A DNA stretch of 64,000 bases from Streptomyces populi (GCF_002911015.1 NZ_KZ626861.1:35369-99368), one strand, 5' to 3'. Positions 1 through 8,933 are shown, numbered from the stretch's first letter. Numbers and translations: made by a program. Notes: generated from the letters alone by a model not told the origin.

Positions 1-2
1 TG

Positions 3-455
3 GCGCAGGCGACCTGGCCGAAGGTCCTCGCGGTCCTGCCCTGTGCCGCGGCCGGCCTGGCCCTGGCACCGCTGTACGCCCGCCGGCTCGATCTGCTGTC
101 CCTCGGCGAACGGCCCGCCCGGCACCTGGGCGTCGACGTCGAACGGCTGCGGCTCGTCCTCGTGCTGGTCATCGCGCTGCTCACGGCGGCGGCCGTCAGC
201 GTCTCGGGGATCATCGGCTTCGTCGGTCTCGTCGTACCGCATCTGCTGCGCATGGCGGCCGGACCCGGTCACCGCTTCCTGATCCCGGGCAGCGCGCTCG
301 GCGGCGCCGCGGTCCTGCTCGCGGCCGACCTCGCCGCCCGGACCCTCGCGCAGCCCGCCGAGCTCCCCCTCGGCGTCCTCACCGCCCTGCTGGGCAGCCC
401 GTTCTTCCTCTGGCTGCTGCGCAGGACCCGTCGCAGGCAAGGAGGCTGGGCATGA
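3..455 (+). CDS. FecCD-family ABC transporter permease, C-terminal part (haem/siderophore importer)
   Basis: The 5' end lies outside the window; about 150 C-terminal residues remain. The sequence has the BtuC/FecCD signature SGIIGFVGLVVPHLLR, which contacts the ATPase, preceded by the typical LSLGERPARHLGVDV segment. Several hydrophobic helices and an arginine-rich cytoplasmic tail (LLRRTRRRQGG) follow. It is the inner-membrane channel of an iron-chelate or haem importer. The stop overlaps the start of the downstream ATPase gene by 4 bases, so the two are translationally coupled. The exact substrate (haem or siderophore) is inferred from the HmuV-like ATPase. Confidence 0.9.
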   Translation, partial: AQATWPKVLAVLPCAAAGLALAPLYARRLDLLSLGERPARHLGVDVERLRLVLVLVIALLTAAAVSVSGIIGFVGLVVPHLLRMAAGPGHRFLIPGSALGGAAVLLAADLAARTLAQPAELPLGVLTALLGSPFFLWLLRRTRRRQGGWA

Positions 456-1384
456 GATCCGACGGAAGCGGCACCGGGGGCACGCCCCCGAAGACGCCGC
501 GCACCGCCGGGGGTCCGCGGCTCGCGCGTGCCGCCCGGGGGCTGCGGCTCGTATCCGCGGCGCGGCCCGCACCGCCGCCCGCGCCCGCCCCCGGTGACGT
601 GCTCGCCGAGGCCGCGGGCCTCCACGTCCGGCTCGGCGGCCGGGAGGTGCTGCGCGGCGTCGACGTCACGGCCCGCGCGGGCGAGGTGCTCGCGCTGGTC
701 GGGCCCAACGGGGCGGGCAAGTCGACCCTCCTGGCCGCGCTGGCGGCCGACCTGCGGGCCGCGGAAGGGGTCGTACGTCTCCACGGGCGCCCTGCGCGGT
801 ACTGGTCCGCGGCCGAACTCGCCCTGCGCCGGGCCGTGCTCCCCCAGTCGGCGGCGCTCTCCTTCCCGTTCACGGTGGAGGAGGTCGTCCGGATGGGGCG
901 GGCTCCCTGGGCCCACAGCCCGCGGGACGACGACGCGGCGGTCGGCGCGGCCATGGCGGCCACCGAGGTCACCGCGTTCGCGGCACGCTCCTTCGCCGCG
1001 CTCAGCGGCGGGGAGCGCGCGCGGGTGGCGCTCGCCCGGGTGCTCGCGCAGCGCGCGCCGCTCCTGCTGCTCGACGAGCCGACGGCCGCCCTCGACCTGC
1101 GGCACCAGGAACTGGTCCTGCGGGTGTGCCGGGAAAGGGCGCACGCCGGTGACGCGGTGGTCGTGGTGCTGCACGATCTGGGTCTGGCGGCGGCCTACGC
1201 GCACCGGGTCGCGATCCTGTGCGCCGGTCGTGTCGCGGCCCACGGCCGGCCGGCGGAGGTCTTCACCGACGGGCTGCTGACCGAGGTCTACCGGCAGCCG
1301 GTCGAGGTGTTTCCGCACCCCAGGACCGGCGCCGCGCTCATCACCCCGAAACGCGACGAAACCGCCTCCTTGACCTCCGCTTGA
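452..1384 (+). CDS. Haem/iron-chelate ABC transporter ATP-binding protein (HmuV/FecE type)
   Basis: A 310-residue ABC ATPase that energises the upstream FecCD permease. Visible motifs are Walker A GPNGAGKST (about 84-92), signature LSGGE (184-188), Walker B LLLLDEP (204-210) and the switch histidine in VVLHDLG (241). The first ~50 residues are an unusual Pro/Ala/Arg-rich extension before the ABC domain, so the true start could be internal; the ATG used here overlaps the permease stop (ATGA), which favours it. HmuV proteins drive haem uptake, FecE/FhuC proteins siderophore uptake; the family cannot be split by eye. Its neighbours are iron-uptake genes. Confidence 0.9.
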   Translation: MRSDGSGTGGTPPKTPRTAGGPRLARAARGLRLVSAARPAPPPAPAPGDVLAEAAGLHVRLGGREVLRGVDVTARAGEVLALVGPNGAGKSTLLAALAADLRAAEGVVRLHGRPARYWSAAELALRRAVLPQSAALSFPFTVEEVVRMGRAPWAHSPRDDDAAVGAAMAATEVTAFAARSFAALSGGERARVALARVLAQRAPLLLLDEPTAALDLRHQELVLRVCRERAHAGDAVVVVLHDLGLAAAYAHRVAILCAGRVAAHGRPAEVFTDGLLTEVYRQPVEVFPHPRTGAALITPKRDETASLTSA

Positions 1385-1470
1385 CCATTCCATGGGATCC
1401 GTTTTGAGTCACCGTGATCAAGCCGTTCCTGTAAGCCGCCTGTGAGAGCTGAATCACCGCATAGAGGGGT

Positions 1471-1509
1471 ATCACTGAGGCAAGCCTCAGATAAGTTAGG
1501 CCAGCCTCA
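1471..1509 (+). promoter_or_regulatory. Tandem IdeR/DmdR-like iron boxes upstream of efeO
   Basis: ATAAGTTAGGCCAGCCTCA at 1491-1509 matches 14 of 19 positions of the DtxR/IdeR consensus TTAGGTTAGGCTAACCTAA. A second, weaker box in the same register lies at 1471-1489 (11 of 19) and contains the perfect inverted repeat CTGAGGC-AA-GCCTCAG (1475-1490). The two are offset by 20 bases, as expected for tandem dimer binding. Iron-dependent repression of efeOBU is inferred. Confidence 0.7.
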
Positions 1510-1561
1510 CCATGCCGAACGGGCCCGCCGTGCGGCTTGTCCGACTTCTCTTGGAGCCTGC

Positions 1562-2698
1562 ATGCGAGCCGTCCGACTGTCCGTCGTCACCGCAGCCGCC
1601 ACCGCGGCCGCCCTGGCCGCTGTCACGGGTTGCACCCAGAAGAGCGACGCCAAGAACGGCGACGCGATCCAGGTGACCGCGGCCGACTCCAAGTGCGAGA
1701 CCTCGACCAAGACCGTCCCGGCCGGCCAGGTCACCCTGAAGATCGAGAACAAGGGCTCCCAGGCCACCGAGGTCGAGATCGTCTTCCCCGACGACCGGAT
1801 CGTCTCCGAGAAGGAGAACATCGGCCCCGGCACCAAGTACACGCTGACCGCCGAGGTGAAGGCCGGTTCGTACGAGATCGCCTGCCGTCCGGGGATGAAG
1901 GGCCACGGCGTCCGCCAGAAGCTCACCGTGACCGGCGGCAAGGTCGCCAAGCGCGACCCGCGCCTGGACAAGGCGGTCGCCTCCTACCGCGAGTGGGCAC
2001 AGTCGGAGGCCGACTCCACGATCCCGAAGGTGAAGACGTTCGCCGACGCCGTCAAGGCCGGCGACCTCGAGGCCGCCAAGAAGGCCTACGCCCCCTCGCG
2101 GGTCGGCTGGGAGAGCACCGAGCCGATCGCCGAGTCGTTCGGTGACATCGACCCGAAGACCGACACCCGCGCGGACGGCCTGGAGAAGGGCCAGAAGTGG
2201 ACCGGCTGGCACGCGCTGGAGAAGGCGCTGTGGGCGGACAAGAAGATCGGTGACGAGCAGAAGGCCCTCGCCGGCCAGCTCGTCACCGACCTGACCGACT
2301 GGCAGAAGCGCGTCGGCAAGGCCGAGATCACCCCGACCTCCATGGCCAACGGCGCCAAGGAACTGCTCGACGAGGTCGCGAGCGGCAAGGTCACCGGCGA
2401 GGAGGAGCGCTACTCGCACACGGACCTCAGCGACTTCAAGGCCAACGTCGACGGCGCGCAGAAGGCGTACGAGCTGCTCAAGCCGGTCGCCTCGGAGAAC
2501 GACGCGGCGCTGACGGCCGAGCTCGACAAGCAGTTCGCCGCGGTGAACAAGCTGCTCGACACGTACCGCACGGACAAGACGTCCGACGGCTTCGTCTCGT
2601 ACGACAAGGTCGGCGAGGCCGACCGCAAGGGGCTCCTGGACGCGGTCAACGCGCTCGCCGAGCCCCTGTCCAAGCTCGCCGCCGCCGTCGTGAAGTAG
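1562..2698 (+). CDS. efeO: Iron uptake system lipoprotein EfeO (cupredoxin plus imelysin/M75 domain)
   Basis: A 378-residue periplasmic-side component of the EfeUOB iron importer. The start is the ATG preceded by GGAG; in-frame GTG codons further upstream would remove the signal. The N-terminus is a lipoprotein signal with a lipobox ending in VTGC (Cys24). A cupredoxin-like EfeO domain spans about 35-125, then an imelysin/M75 domain about 135-370 carrying the HxxE metal motif HALE at 217-220. It is thought to bind iron and hand it to EfeU. It is followed 11 bases later by efeB, in one operon controlled by the iron boxes upstream. Confidence 0.95.
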   Translation: MRAVRLSVVTAAATAAALAAVTGCTQKSDAKNGDAIQVTAADSKCETSTKTVPAGQVTLKIENKGSQATEVEIVFPDDRIVSEKENIGPGTKYTLTAEVKAGSYEIACRPGMKGHGVRQKLTVTGGKVAKRDPRLDKAVASYREWAQSEADSTIPKVKTFADAVKAGDLEAAKKAYAPSRVGWESTEPIAESFGDIDPKTDTRADGLEKGQKWTGWHALEKALWADKKIGDEQKALAGQLVTDLTDWQKRVGKAEITPTSMANGAKELLDEVASGKVTGEEERYSHTDLSDFKANVDGAQKAYELLKPVASENDAALTAELDKQFAAVNKLLDTYRTDKTSDGFVSYDKVGEADRKGLLDAVNALAEPLSKLAAAVVK

Positions 2699-2709
2699 GA
2701 GCCAGCGCC

Positions 2710-4014
2710 ATGACGGACACCACCCAGGACAGCACGAACGGCGCCGACGCCGACGGGACCGCCCGCACCGGCTCCGCGCCGACCCGGCGTTCCCTGATCG
2801 GCTGGGGCGGCGCGGGGCTCGCGCTCGGTGCCGCCGCGGCCGGCGGTGCCGTCGCGATGACCCGCGCCGGCAACGACGTCGACCCGGTCGGCGCCGACAC
2901 CGGTGCCGCCGTCCCCTTCCACGGCCCGCACCAGGCCGGCATCGCGACGGCGGTGCAGGACCGGCTGCACTTCGCCGCGTTCGACGTGAAGACGGACGAC
3001 CGCGACGCCTTCGTCCAGCTCCTCAAGGACTGGACGCAGGCGGCCGCCCGGATGACCGCCGGGCACGCGGTCGGCGAGGGCGCGTACGGCGGTCTGGCCG
3101 AGGCGCCGCCGGACGACACCGGTGAGGCGCTGGGGCTCAAGCCGTCCCGGCTGACCCTGACCATCGGCTTCGGCCCGTCGCTGTTCGCGAAGTTCGGTCT
3201 GGCGGACCGGCGGCCGGAGGCGCTCGTCGATCTGCCCGCGTTCTCGGGCGACAACCTGGACAAGGCCCGCAGCGACGGCGACCTGTGCATCCAGGCCTGC
3301 GCGGACGACCCGCAGGTGGCGGTGCACGCCATCCGCAACCTGGCCCGCATCGGCTTCGGCAAGGTCGCCATCCGCTGGTCGCAGCTCGGCTTCGGCAAGA
3401 CGTCGTCGACGACCCCGGACGCGCAGACCCCGCGCAACCTGATGGGCTTCAAGGACGGCACCCGCAACATCGCGGGCACCGAGACCGAGCGGCTGAAGAA
3501 GTTCGTGTGGGCCGACGCGAAGGACAACGACGGGAAGGCCGCCTGGATGACCGGCGGTTCCTACCTCGTCGCCCGGCGCATCCGGATGAACATCGAGACC
3601 TGGGACCGCACCTCGCTCCAGGAGCAGGAGGACGTCTTCGGCCGCGACAAGGGCGAGGGCGCCCCCGTCGGCAAGGCCAAGGAGCACGACAAGCCGTTCC
3701 TGAAGGCGATGAAGCCGGACGCGCACGTCCGGCTCGCGCACCCCGACTCCAACGGCGGTGTGACGATCCTGCGCCGCGGCTACTCCTTCACGGACGGCAC
3801 GGACGGCCTCGGCCGTCTCGAGGCGGGCCTGTTCTTCCTCGCCTACCAGCGGGACGTGCGCAAGGGGTTCATCCCCCTTCAGCGCAGCCTGTCGCGCTCC
3901 GACGCGCTCAACGAGTACATCCAGCACGTGAGTTCGGCGGTCTTCGCCGTTCCGCCCGGCGTCCGGGACAAGGACGACTGGTGGGGCCGCGCGCTGTTCT
4001 CCAAGGAGGTGTAG
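2710..4014 (+). CDS. efeB: Deferrochelatase/peroxidase EfeB (Tat-exported Dyp-type peroxidase)
   Basis: A 434-residue Dyp-type haem peroxidase. A twin-arginine signal is visible (TRRSLIGWGGAG, Arg26-Arg27) followed by an Ala/Gly-rich hydrophobic stretch, so the enzyme is exported folded with its haem. The diagnostic GFKDG motif (246-250) supplies the distal aspartate, and the C-terminal region contains the LFFLAYQRD and F-PLQ motifs typical of EfeB. It oxidises ferrous iron for EfeU and has been reported to release iron from haem. An AGGAG ribosome site precedes the ATG. It sits between efeO and efeU. Confidence 0.95.
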   Translation: MTDTTQDSTNGADADGTARTGSAPTRRSLIGWGGAGLALGAAAAGGAVAMTRAGNDVDPVGADTGAAVPFHGPHQAGIATAVQDRLHFAAFDVKTDDRDAFVQLLKDWTQAAARMTAGHAVGEGAYGGLAEAPPDDTGEALGLKPSRLTLTIGFGPSLFAKFGLADRRPEALVDLPAFSGDNLDKARSDGDLCIQACADDPQVAVHAIRNLARIGFGKVAIRWSQLGFGKTSSTTPDAQTPRNLMGFKDGTRNIAGTETERLKKFVWADAKDNDGKAAWMTGGSYLVARRIRMNIETWDRTSLQEQEDVFGRDKGEGAPVGKAKEHDKPFLKAMKPDAHVRLAHPDSNGGVTILRRGYSFTDGTDGLGRLEAGLFFLAYQRDVRKGFIPLQRSLSRSDALNEYIQHVSSAVFAVPPGVRDKDDWWGRALFSKEV

Positions 4015-4016
4015 CC

Positions 4017-4892
4017 GTGTTCGGCAACTACCTGATCGGACTGCGCGAGGGCCTGGAGGCCAGCCTCGTCGTCTGCATCCTCATCGCCTACCTGGTGAAG
4101 ACGGAGCGCAGGGACGCGCTGAAGCCGATCTGGGCCGGCATCGGCGTCGCGATCACCGTGGCGCTCGGCTTCGGCTGCGCGCTGGAGTTCGGCTCCCAGG
4201 AGATGACGTTCCAGGCCCAGGAGGCGCTCGGCGGTTCGCTGTCGATCCTCGCCGTCGGCCTGGTGACGTGGATGGTCTTCTGGATGCGGCGCACCGCCCG
4301 GCACCTGAAGTCCGAGCTGCACGGCAAGCTGGACGCGGCGCTCGCCATGGGAACGGGCGCGCTGGTGGCGACCGCGTTCCTGGCGGTCGGCCGGGAGGGC
4401 CTGGAGACGGCCCTGTTCGTGTGGGCGTCGGTGCACGCGGCCAGCGACGGCACCCCCCGCCCGCTGATCGGCGTGGCACTGGGCCTGGCCACCGCGGTCC
4501 TCCTCGGCTGGCTCTTCTACCGTGGCGCGCTGAGGATCAACCTCGCCAAGTTCTTCACCTGGACCGGCGGCATGCTGGTCGTCGTCGCCGCGGGCGTGCT
4601 CGCGTACGGCGTCCACGACTTGCAGGAGGCCGACTTCGTCCCGGGTCTGACGAACCTGGCCTTCGACATCAGCTCCACGATCGACCCGACGAGCTGGTAC
4701 GGCACCCTGCTGAAGGGCGTCTTCAACTTCCAGCCCGACCCGACCGTCCTTCAGGTCACGGTGTGGGCCCTGTACTTGGTCCCGACGCTCACGATCTTCT
4801 TCGCCCCGGTAGGGTTCGCCTCCGGGAAGAAGAAGGTGAAGGCACCTGATGAGCAGGGATCGCACGGAGCTCAGCCCTCGAAGGCGTCGTAG
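4017..4892 (+). CDS. efeU: Ferrous/ferric iron permease EfeU (FTR1 family)
   Basis: A 291-residue multi-spanning permease. The GTG start is 2 bases after the efeB stop with a strong AAGGAGGT ribosome site lying across the end of efeB. Two REGLE motifs, the iron-binding REXXE signature of FTR1 transporters, are seen near residue 9 (LREGLEAS) and about 125 (VGREGLETALF). About seven hydrophobic helices are evident. It imports iron oxidised by EfeB. The 3' end overlaps the next gene by 44 bases. Confidence 0.95.
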   Translation: MFGNYLIGLREGLEASLVVCILIAYLVKTERRDALKPIWAGIGVAITVALGFGCALEFGSQEMTFQAQEALGGSLSILAVGLVTWMVFWMRRTARHLKSELHGKLDAALAMGTGALVATAFLAVGREGLETALFVWASVHAASDGTPRPLIGVALGLATAVLLGWLFYRGALRINLAKFFTWTGGMLVVVAAGVLAYGVHDLQEADFVPGLTNLAFDISSTIDPTSWYGTLLKGVFNFQPDPTVLQVTVWALYLVPTLTIFFAPVGFASGKKKVKAPDEQGSHGAQPSKAS

Positions 4893-5859
4893 CCCCGTCC
4901 GTCTCGCCCTGGCGGCGACGACGGTGACCGCGCTGTGGGCGGCGAGCGGCTGCGTGGTGGTGCACGGCGAGCGGGAGGTCGTGCCGGCCACGACCCGCGC
5001 CGACGCCGCCCGCGCGCTCGCGGACTTCACCGCCGCCTACAACAAGGCGGACGCGACGTACGACCGTTCGAAGGACGCGGACCGGGTGACCGGTCCGCTC
5101 GCGGACATCGACGGCGCCAAGCTGAGGGCCGGTCGTCTGAGCAAGCCCGCCGGGAATCCCGCGCATTCGGCGCTGGAGTTCGACGACGCCGAGTTCTCGA
5201 TCCCCGCGAAGGCGGGCTGGCCACGCTGGTTCGTGGCGGACGCGACGGCCAACAAGGGCGTGCCGGGCAGCCGCTGGCTGCTCGTCTTCACCCGGGACGG
5301 CGCCCGCGAGAAGTGGCAGGCCTCGTACCTCACGGTCCTCGGGGCCGGTGACGTGCCGGAGTTCGCGAAGGACGAGGACGGCTGGGCACAGCCCGTCGCC
5401 GCCGACGACCCGGCGCTCACGGTCCGGCCGCGAGAGCTCGGCCGGTCGTACGCGGCCTATCTGAAGACCGGCGGCGACACCTTCGCCACGGGCGTCCACA
5501 CCTCGCAGTGGCGGGCCCAGCGCGAGAAGTTCGCCAGCCGGCCCGGTCTCGCCCGGCAGTACATCGACCAGCCGCTGACCGCGGGCGACTACGCGCCGGT
5601 GGGTCTGCGCACCGCGGACGGCGGGGCGCTGGTGTTCTTCGCCACGCGCCGCTTCGAGAAGGAGACCGCCGCCGCGGGCACCGAGATCCCCTCCCCCGGC
5701 GCGGACGTGCGGGCCCTGACGACCGGCGAGATCAACCGGTCCCTGACCCTGGAGTTCGTCTCCAACCAGGCCGCCCTGGACCCGCCGAAGGGCTCGGGCC
5801 GTGGACAGGTGTCCGTCCTCGGACGGGTCGAGGGGCTTACGGGCGCCAAGGGCGAGTAG
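4849..5859 (+). CDS. Secreted lipoprotein of unknown function downstream of efeU
   Basis: A 336-residue protein. A lipoprotein-type signal ends at about Cys35 (ALWAASGC), preceded by a basic start (PRRRRSP). The mature part has a DADA-rich helical segment and no motif I can tie to an enzyme; actinobacterial proteins of this general look are annotated only as hypothetical. Its start overlaps efeU by 44 bases in another frame, suggesting translational coupling, so a role near the cell surface in iron uptake is possible but only inferred. A GGCCGACGTCGGCC palindrome lies just after its stop (5875-5888). Confidence 0.8.
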   Translation: MSRDRTELSPRRRRSPVRLALAATTVTALWAASGCVVVHGEREVVPATTRADAARALADFTAAYNKADATYDRSKDADRVTGPLADIDGAKLRAGRLSKPAGNPAHSALEFDDAEFSIPAKAGWPRWFVADATANKGVPGSRWLLVFTRDGAREKWQASYLTVLGAGDVPEFAKDEDGWAQPVAADDPALTVRPRELGRSYAAYLKTGGDTFATGVHTSQWRAQREKFASRPGLARQYIDQPLTAGDYAPVGLRTADGGALVFFATRRFEKETAAAGTEIPSPGADVRALTTGEINRSLTLEFVSNQAALDPPKGSGRGQVSVLGRVEGLTGAKGE

Positions 5860-5905
5860 CCGGGCCCGCGCCACGGCCGACGTCGGCCGGCCGGCGCCCG
5901 GGGCC

Positions 5906-6640
5906 TCAGCCCCGGTGGGGCCAGGCGGTGAGCTGGTCCGCGCCGTTCTCCCCCGCGTAGCGGGCGCATGCGTCGGTCAGGGTCTCCAGGAGCGTGAGCG
6001 GGTCCGGCAGCGGGTGCTCGGGGCCGCGCACCCAGTCGACGCCCAGCCCTCCGGGCAGCCGGGCCGGCGGCACCAGGACGTACGAGCCGCGGCAGTGCCA
6101 GCGGAAGCCGGGGTGTTCGTCCATCGTCTCGGGGTGGCAGTCCAGCTCGCAGGGCCACCACTCGTCCTCGTCCTCGGGCGTGCCGCGGGTGAGGGTGAAG
6201 AAGAGCATGCGGCCGTCGCCGGTCTCCGCGACGGGGCCGACCTCGACGCCGGAGGCGAGCAGGCGCTCCAGCGCCTCGCGCCCGGCGTCCAGCGGCACGT
6301 CCAGGACGTCGTGCACCATGCCGGTCGCGGTGATGAAGTTCGCCTTCGGCTGATGCCGGGCCCAGCGCTCGATCTGGGCGCGGTCGGTCGTCGACTGCGT
6401 CTGCCAGGCGAAGGAGACGGGGTGGCGCGCGGGCGTGGGGCAGCCGACGCGGTCACAGGAACAGCGGTAGCCGGAGGGGTACGCGGCCTGCGCGAGCGGC
6501 AGCCCCGCGGCGGCGGCGGCGAGCAGCAGGGCTTCACGCCCGTCGGCGGACGTCTCCGCGGGGGCTTTGGGCCGGCGTCCGCCGAACCACTTCGAGATCC
6601 TGTCCCACGTGCCGGAGCGGCGGCCGAACTCTGCGCTCAT
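5906..6640 (-). CDS. Bifunctional DNA primase/polymerase (PrimPol)-like protein
   Basis: A 244-residue protein resembling actinobacterial stand-alone proteins with the bifunctional DNA primase/polymerase N-terminal domain. Support comes from a Cys pattern CSCDRVGCPTP followed by ARHP, then the W-x-P-x-x-N-region RHQPKANFITATGMVHDVLDVP and a late GYVLVPP-like strand (GSYVLVPPARLPGG). The acidic catalytic residues expected of active PrimPols appear degenerate (DVLDVPLD instead of a clear DxD), so it may be regulatory rather than catalytic. The start has GAGGGGATAG before the ATG. It is divergent from the dimethylargininase gene. Confidence 0.7.
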   Translation of the reverse strand: MSAEFGRRSGTWDRISKWFGGRRPKAPAETSADGREALLLAAAAAGLPLAQAAYPSGYRCSCDRVGCPTPARHPVSFAWQTQSTTDRAQIERWARHQPKANFITATGMVHDVLDVPLDAGREALERLLASGVEVGPVAETGDGRMLFFTLTRGTPEDEDEWWPCELDCHPETMDEHPGFRWHCRGSYVLVPPARLPGGLGVDWVRGPEHPLPDPLTLLETLTDACARYAGENGADQLTAWPHRG

Positions 6641-6929
6641 CTATCCCCTCGCCTCGCCGTAGTGCAAATCGTCCTCGCCCCATCGTCCCACCATCCTGGG
6701 CCCCGGGTGGCCGGAGCCGACGACGGGGCAGGTGAGGTGATGCCTCCACCGGGCCTTGATCAGGCGTTATTGCATGATTTGAGGCTATTTCGCGGGCGTC
6801 CGACGAGTGCGGGATCACGGCCGGGGCGGGCGGACCCGGTGGACATCACCCGGGCGCCTCCCGCTCCCCGGGCCGGGCGCACCGCACCATGAGCACCAAC
6901 TGCCCCTGCGGTTGCGTAAGGAGCCTTCC

Positions 6930-7763
6930 TTGCATCCTCTTCGCCGCGCCACGCCCCGGCGCTACCTCATGTGTCCACCGGTGCACTTCGACGTCACGTA
7001 CGCGATCAATCCGTGGATGAACCCGGCCAAGCCGGTGGACGTCCCGCTCGCCCTCGCCCAGTGGGAGGACCTCCGGGACCGTTACCGCTCCCTCGGCCAC
7101 TCGGTCGAGGAGCTCACCCCCCGTCCGGGCCTGCCGGACATGGTCTTCGCGGCGAACGGCGCGACGGTCGTGGACGGCCGGGTGCTGGGCGCCCGGTTCG
7201 CCTACCCGCAGCGCGAACCGGAGGCACGGGCGCACCTGGAGTGGTTCCGCGCCCGCGGGTACGGGCGGATCCACGAGGCCGAGCACGTCAACGAGGGAGA
7301 GGGCGACTTCGTCGTCACGGGGTCGTACCTGCTCGCGGGCCGGGGTTTTCGCGCGAGCCCGCTCTCGCACGGGGAGGCGCAGGAGTTCTTCGGCCGCCCG
7401 GTGATCGGCCTGGACCTGGTCGACCCGCGCTACTACCACCTGGACACGGCCCTCGCCGTCCTCGACGAGGACACGGACGACGTCATGTACCACCCGCCCG
7501 CGTTCTCCCCCGGCAGCCGCGAGGTGCTGCGCCGGCTGTTCCCGGACGCGCTGACCGCGACGGCGGAGGACGCCGCCGCGATGGGCCTCAACGCGGTCTC
7601 GGACGGTCTGCACGTGCTGCTGCCGCAGGAGGCGGCGGGCCTGTTCGACCCGCTGCGGGAACGCGGCTTCGTCCCCGTCGGCGTCGACCTCGGCGAGCTC
7701 CTCAAGGGCGGCGGCAGCGTGAAGTGCTGCACCCAGGAGCTGCGGGGCCCGGCCCCGGCCTAG
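6930..7763 (+). CDS. Dimethylargininase (NG,NG-dimethylarginine dimethylaminohydrolase)
   Basis: A 277-residue amidinotransferase-fold enzyme that hydrolyses methylated arginines, or possibly free arginine, to citrulline. The N-terminus PRRYLMCPPVHFDVTYAINPWM is typical of the family. The expected catalytic acid, His and Cys fall in NEGEGDFVVTG, YYHLDTALAVLD and KGGGSVKCCTQE. I chose the TTG at 6930 because AAGGAG lies 8 bases upstream; the ATG at 6969 is the alternative but cuts into the conserved start. The gene ends inside a large inverted repeat shared with the convergent neighbour. Confidence 0.85.
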   Translation: MHPLRRATPRRYLMCPPVHFDVTYAINPWMNPAKPVDVPLALAQWEDLRDRYRSLGHSVEELTPRPGLPDMVFAANGATVVDGRVLGARFAYPQREPEARAHLEWFRARGYGRIHEAEHVNEGEGDFVVTGSYLLAGRGFRASPLSHGEAQEFFGRPVIGLDLVDPRYYHLDTALAVLDEDTDDVMYHPPAFSPGSREVLRRLFPDALTATAEDAAAMGLNAVSDGLHVLLPQEAAGLFDPLRERGFVPVGVDLGELLKGGGSVKCCTQELRGPAPA

Positions 7764-7892
7764 GTCCTGTCGTCACATTCCCGTCGTCGCCCGAAGGGCG
7801 GCCCTGCGGCGTCGTGGGGGTCCCCCCTGCTCGAAGAGCTTGGGGGAGTGCCGGGCGTCGCGGGGCAGGCGGGAATGTGACGACAGGGCCTA
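7761..7892. repeat. Nested inverted repeat spanning the convergent gap, probable bidirectional terminator or MITE-like element
   Basis: Outer arms of 23 bases (7761-7783 and 7870-7892) pair at 22 positions. Inside lies a second hairpin around CCCCCCTGCTCGAAGAGC and TTGGGGG (about 7820-7850), resembling a repeat common between Streptomyces genes. Each outer arm ends in TAG, which is the stop codon of the flanking gene on either strand, so the element fills the gap exactly. Confidence 0.8.
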
Positions 7893-8882
7893 GGGGGCGT
7901 CCCCGGGCGGCCAGGCGTCTCCCCACTCGGCGTCGCGGGCCGCCTTGTACAGCGGCCCGTGGCGCTTGGTCACCGTCTCCCGGCGCAGCGCCTCGTCCCG
8001 CCCGCACAGGTCGAGCAGGACCTGGCCCTTGCGGATCTGCGGCTTGCGCACGACCCGGGAGGGTGCCGGTGCGGGCGGGAAGCGGGTCGCGGCGACGTAG
8101 CTGAACTTCTCGTCCTCGTACGGCAGGGAGCCGCCCTTGACCTGGCGGTGCAGGGAGGAGCGGGCGACCCGCGCGGAGAAGTGGCACCAGTCCTGGCCGG
8201 GGACGATGGGGCAGGCCGCGCTGTGCGGGCAGGGAGCGGCGACGTGGAGGCCGGCGCCGGTCAGACGCTCGCGGGCGGCGAGGACCCGGGCGTAGCCGTC
8301 GGGGGTGCCGGGTTCGATGATCACCACGGCCTGCGCGGCGGCCGCGGCGGCGTCCACGACGGAGGCGCGGTCGTCCTCGGTGAGCTCGCCGAGGACGTAC
8401 GAGACGGTGACCAGATCAGTGCTCTCGATGGTGAGCGCCGCTCCGATACGAGAGCGCTGCCACACGGCGCCCTCCAGTTCCGGGTTGGCGGCGGCGATCT
8501 CCCGGCCGAGCGCGAGGGCCGGCTCGGCCCAGTCGAGCACGGTGACCGGGCGGACGCCCGCCCAGGTGGCGTTCACCGCCCAGGTGGCCGCGCCGGTGCC
8601 GCCGCCGACGTCCACGTGACCGCCCGGCGCCCAGCCGGGCACCGCGTCCGCGAACGCCTCCAGCGCCGCGCACACCGCCTCGAACGTCGCGGGCATCCGG
8701 TACGCGGCGTACGCGGCCACGTCCGAGCGGTCCCGCAGGATCGGCGCGTGGGTCGGGGTGGTCCCCCGGTAGTTCGCGATCAGCCGCTCGACCGCCTGCG
8801 CGGCGGTCTTCGGCGGCAGGCCGTCGAGCAGTCCGGCGAGGGCGCTGCGCAGGGTGTCGGCGGGGGGTACGGGGGCGTTCAC
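7890..8882 (-). CDS. Rsm22-family small ribosomal subunit methyltransferase-like protein
   Basis: A 330-residue protein of the Rsm22/METTL17 family. It has a SAM-binding glycine loop HVDVGGGTGAATWA (about 89-102) and the family cysteines CPHSAACP plus DWCHF (about 217-238), which in METTL17 help bind an Fe-S cluster, followed by a C-terminal RNA-binding-like segment PQIRKGQVLLDLC. The family assists small-subunit ribosome assembly; actual methyl transfer is uncertain. The GTG or ATG-equivalent start at MNAPVPP fits the family. The stop codon is part of the inverted repeat separating it from the dimethylargininase gene. Confidence 0.85.
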   Translation of the reverse strand: MNAPVPPADTLRSALAGLLDGLPPKTAAQAVERLIANYRGTTPTHAPILRDRSDVAAYAAYRMPATFEAVCAALEAFADAVPGWAPGGHVDVGGGTGAATWAVNATWAGVRPVTVLDWAEPALALGREIAAANPELEGAVWQRSRIGAALTIESTDLVTVSYVLGELTEDDRASVVDAAAAAAQAVVIIEPGTPDGYARVLAARERLTGAGLHVAAPCPHSAACPIVPGQDWCHFSARVARSSLHRQVKGGSLPYEDEKFSYVAATRFPPAPAPSRVVRKPQIRKGQVLLDLCGRDEALRRETVTKRHGPLYKAARDAEWGDAWPPGDAP

Positions 8883-8933
8883 GGCCCGATTCTCTCAGGT
8901 GCCGCGTGTCCCCCGTACCCGCCGGGCGCCCTC

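Noticed and set aside
1442..1561. Upstream extension of EfeO to the GTG at 1442
   Set aside because: The extension covers the iron boxes and puts the lipoprotein signal 40 residues in; GGAG precedes the ATG at 1562.
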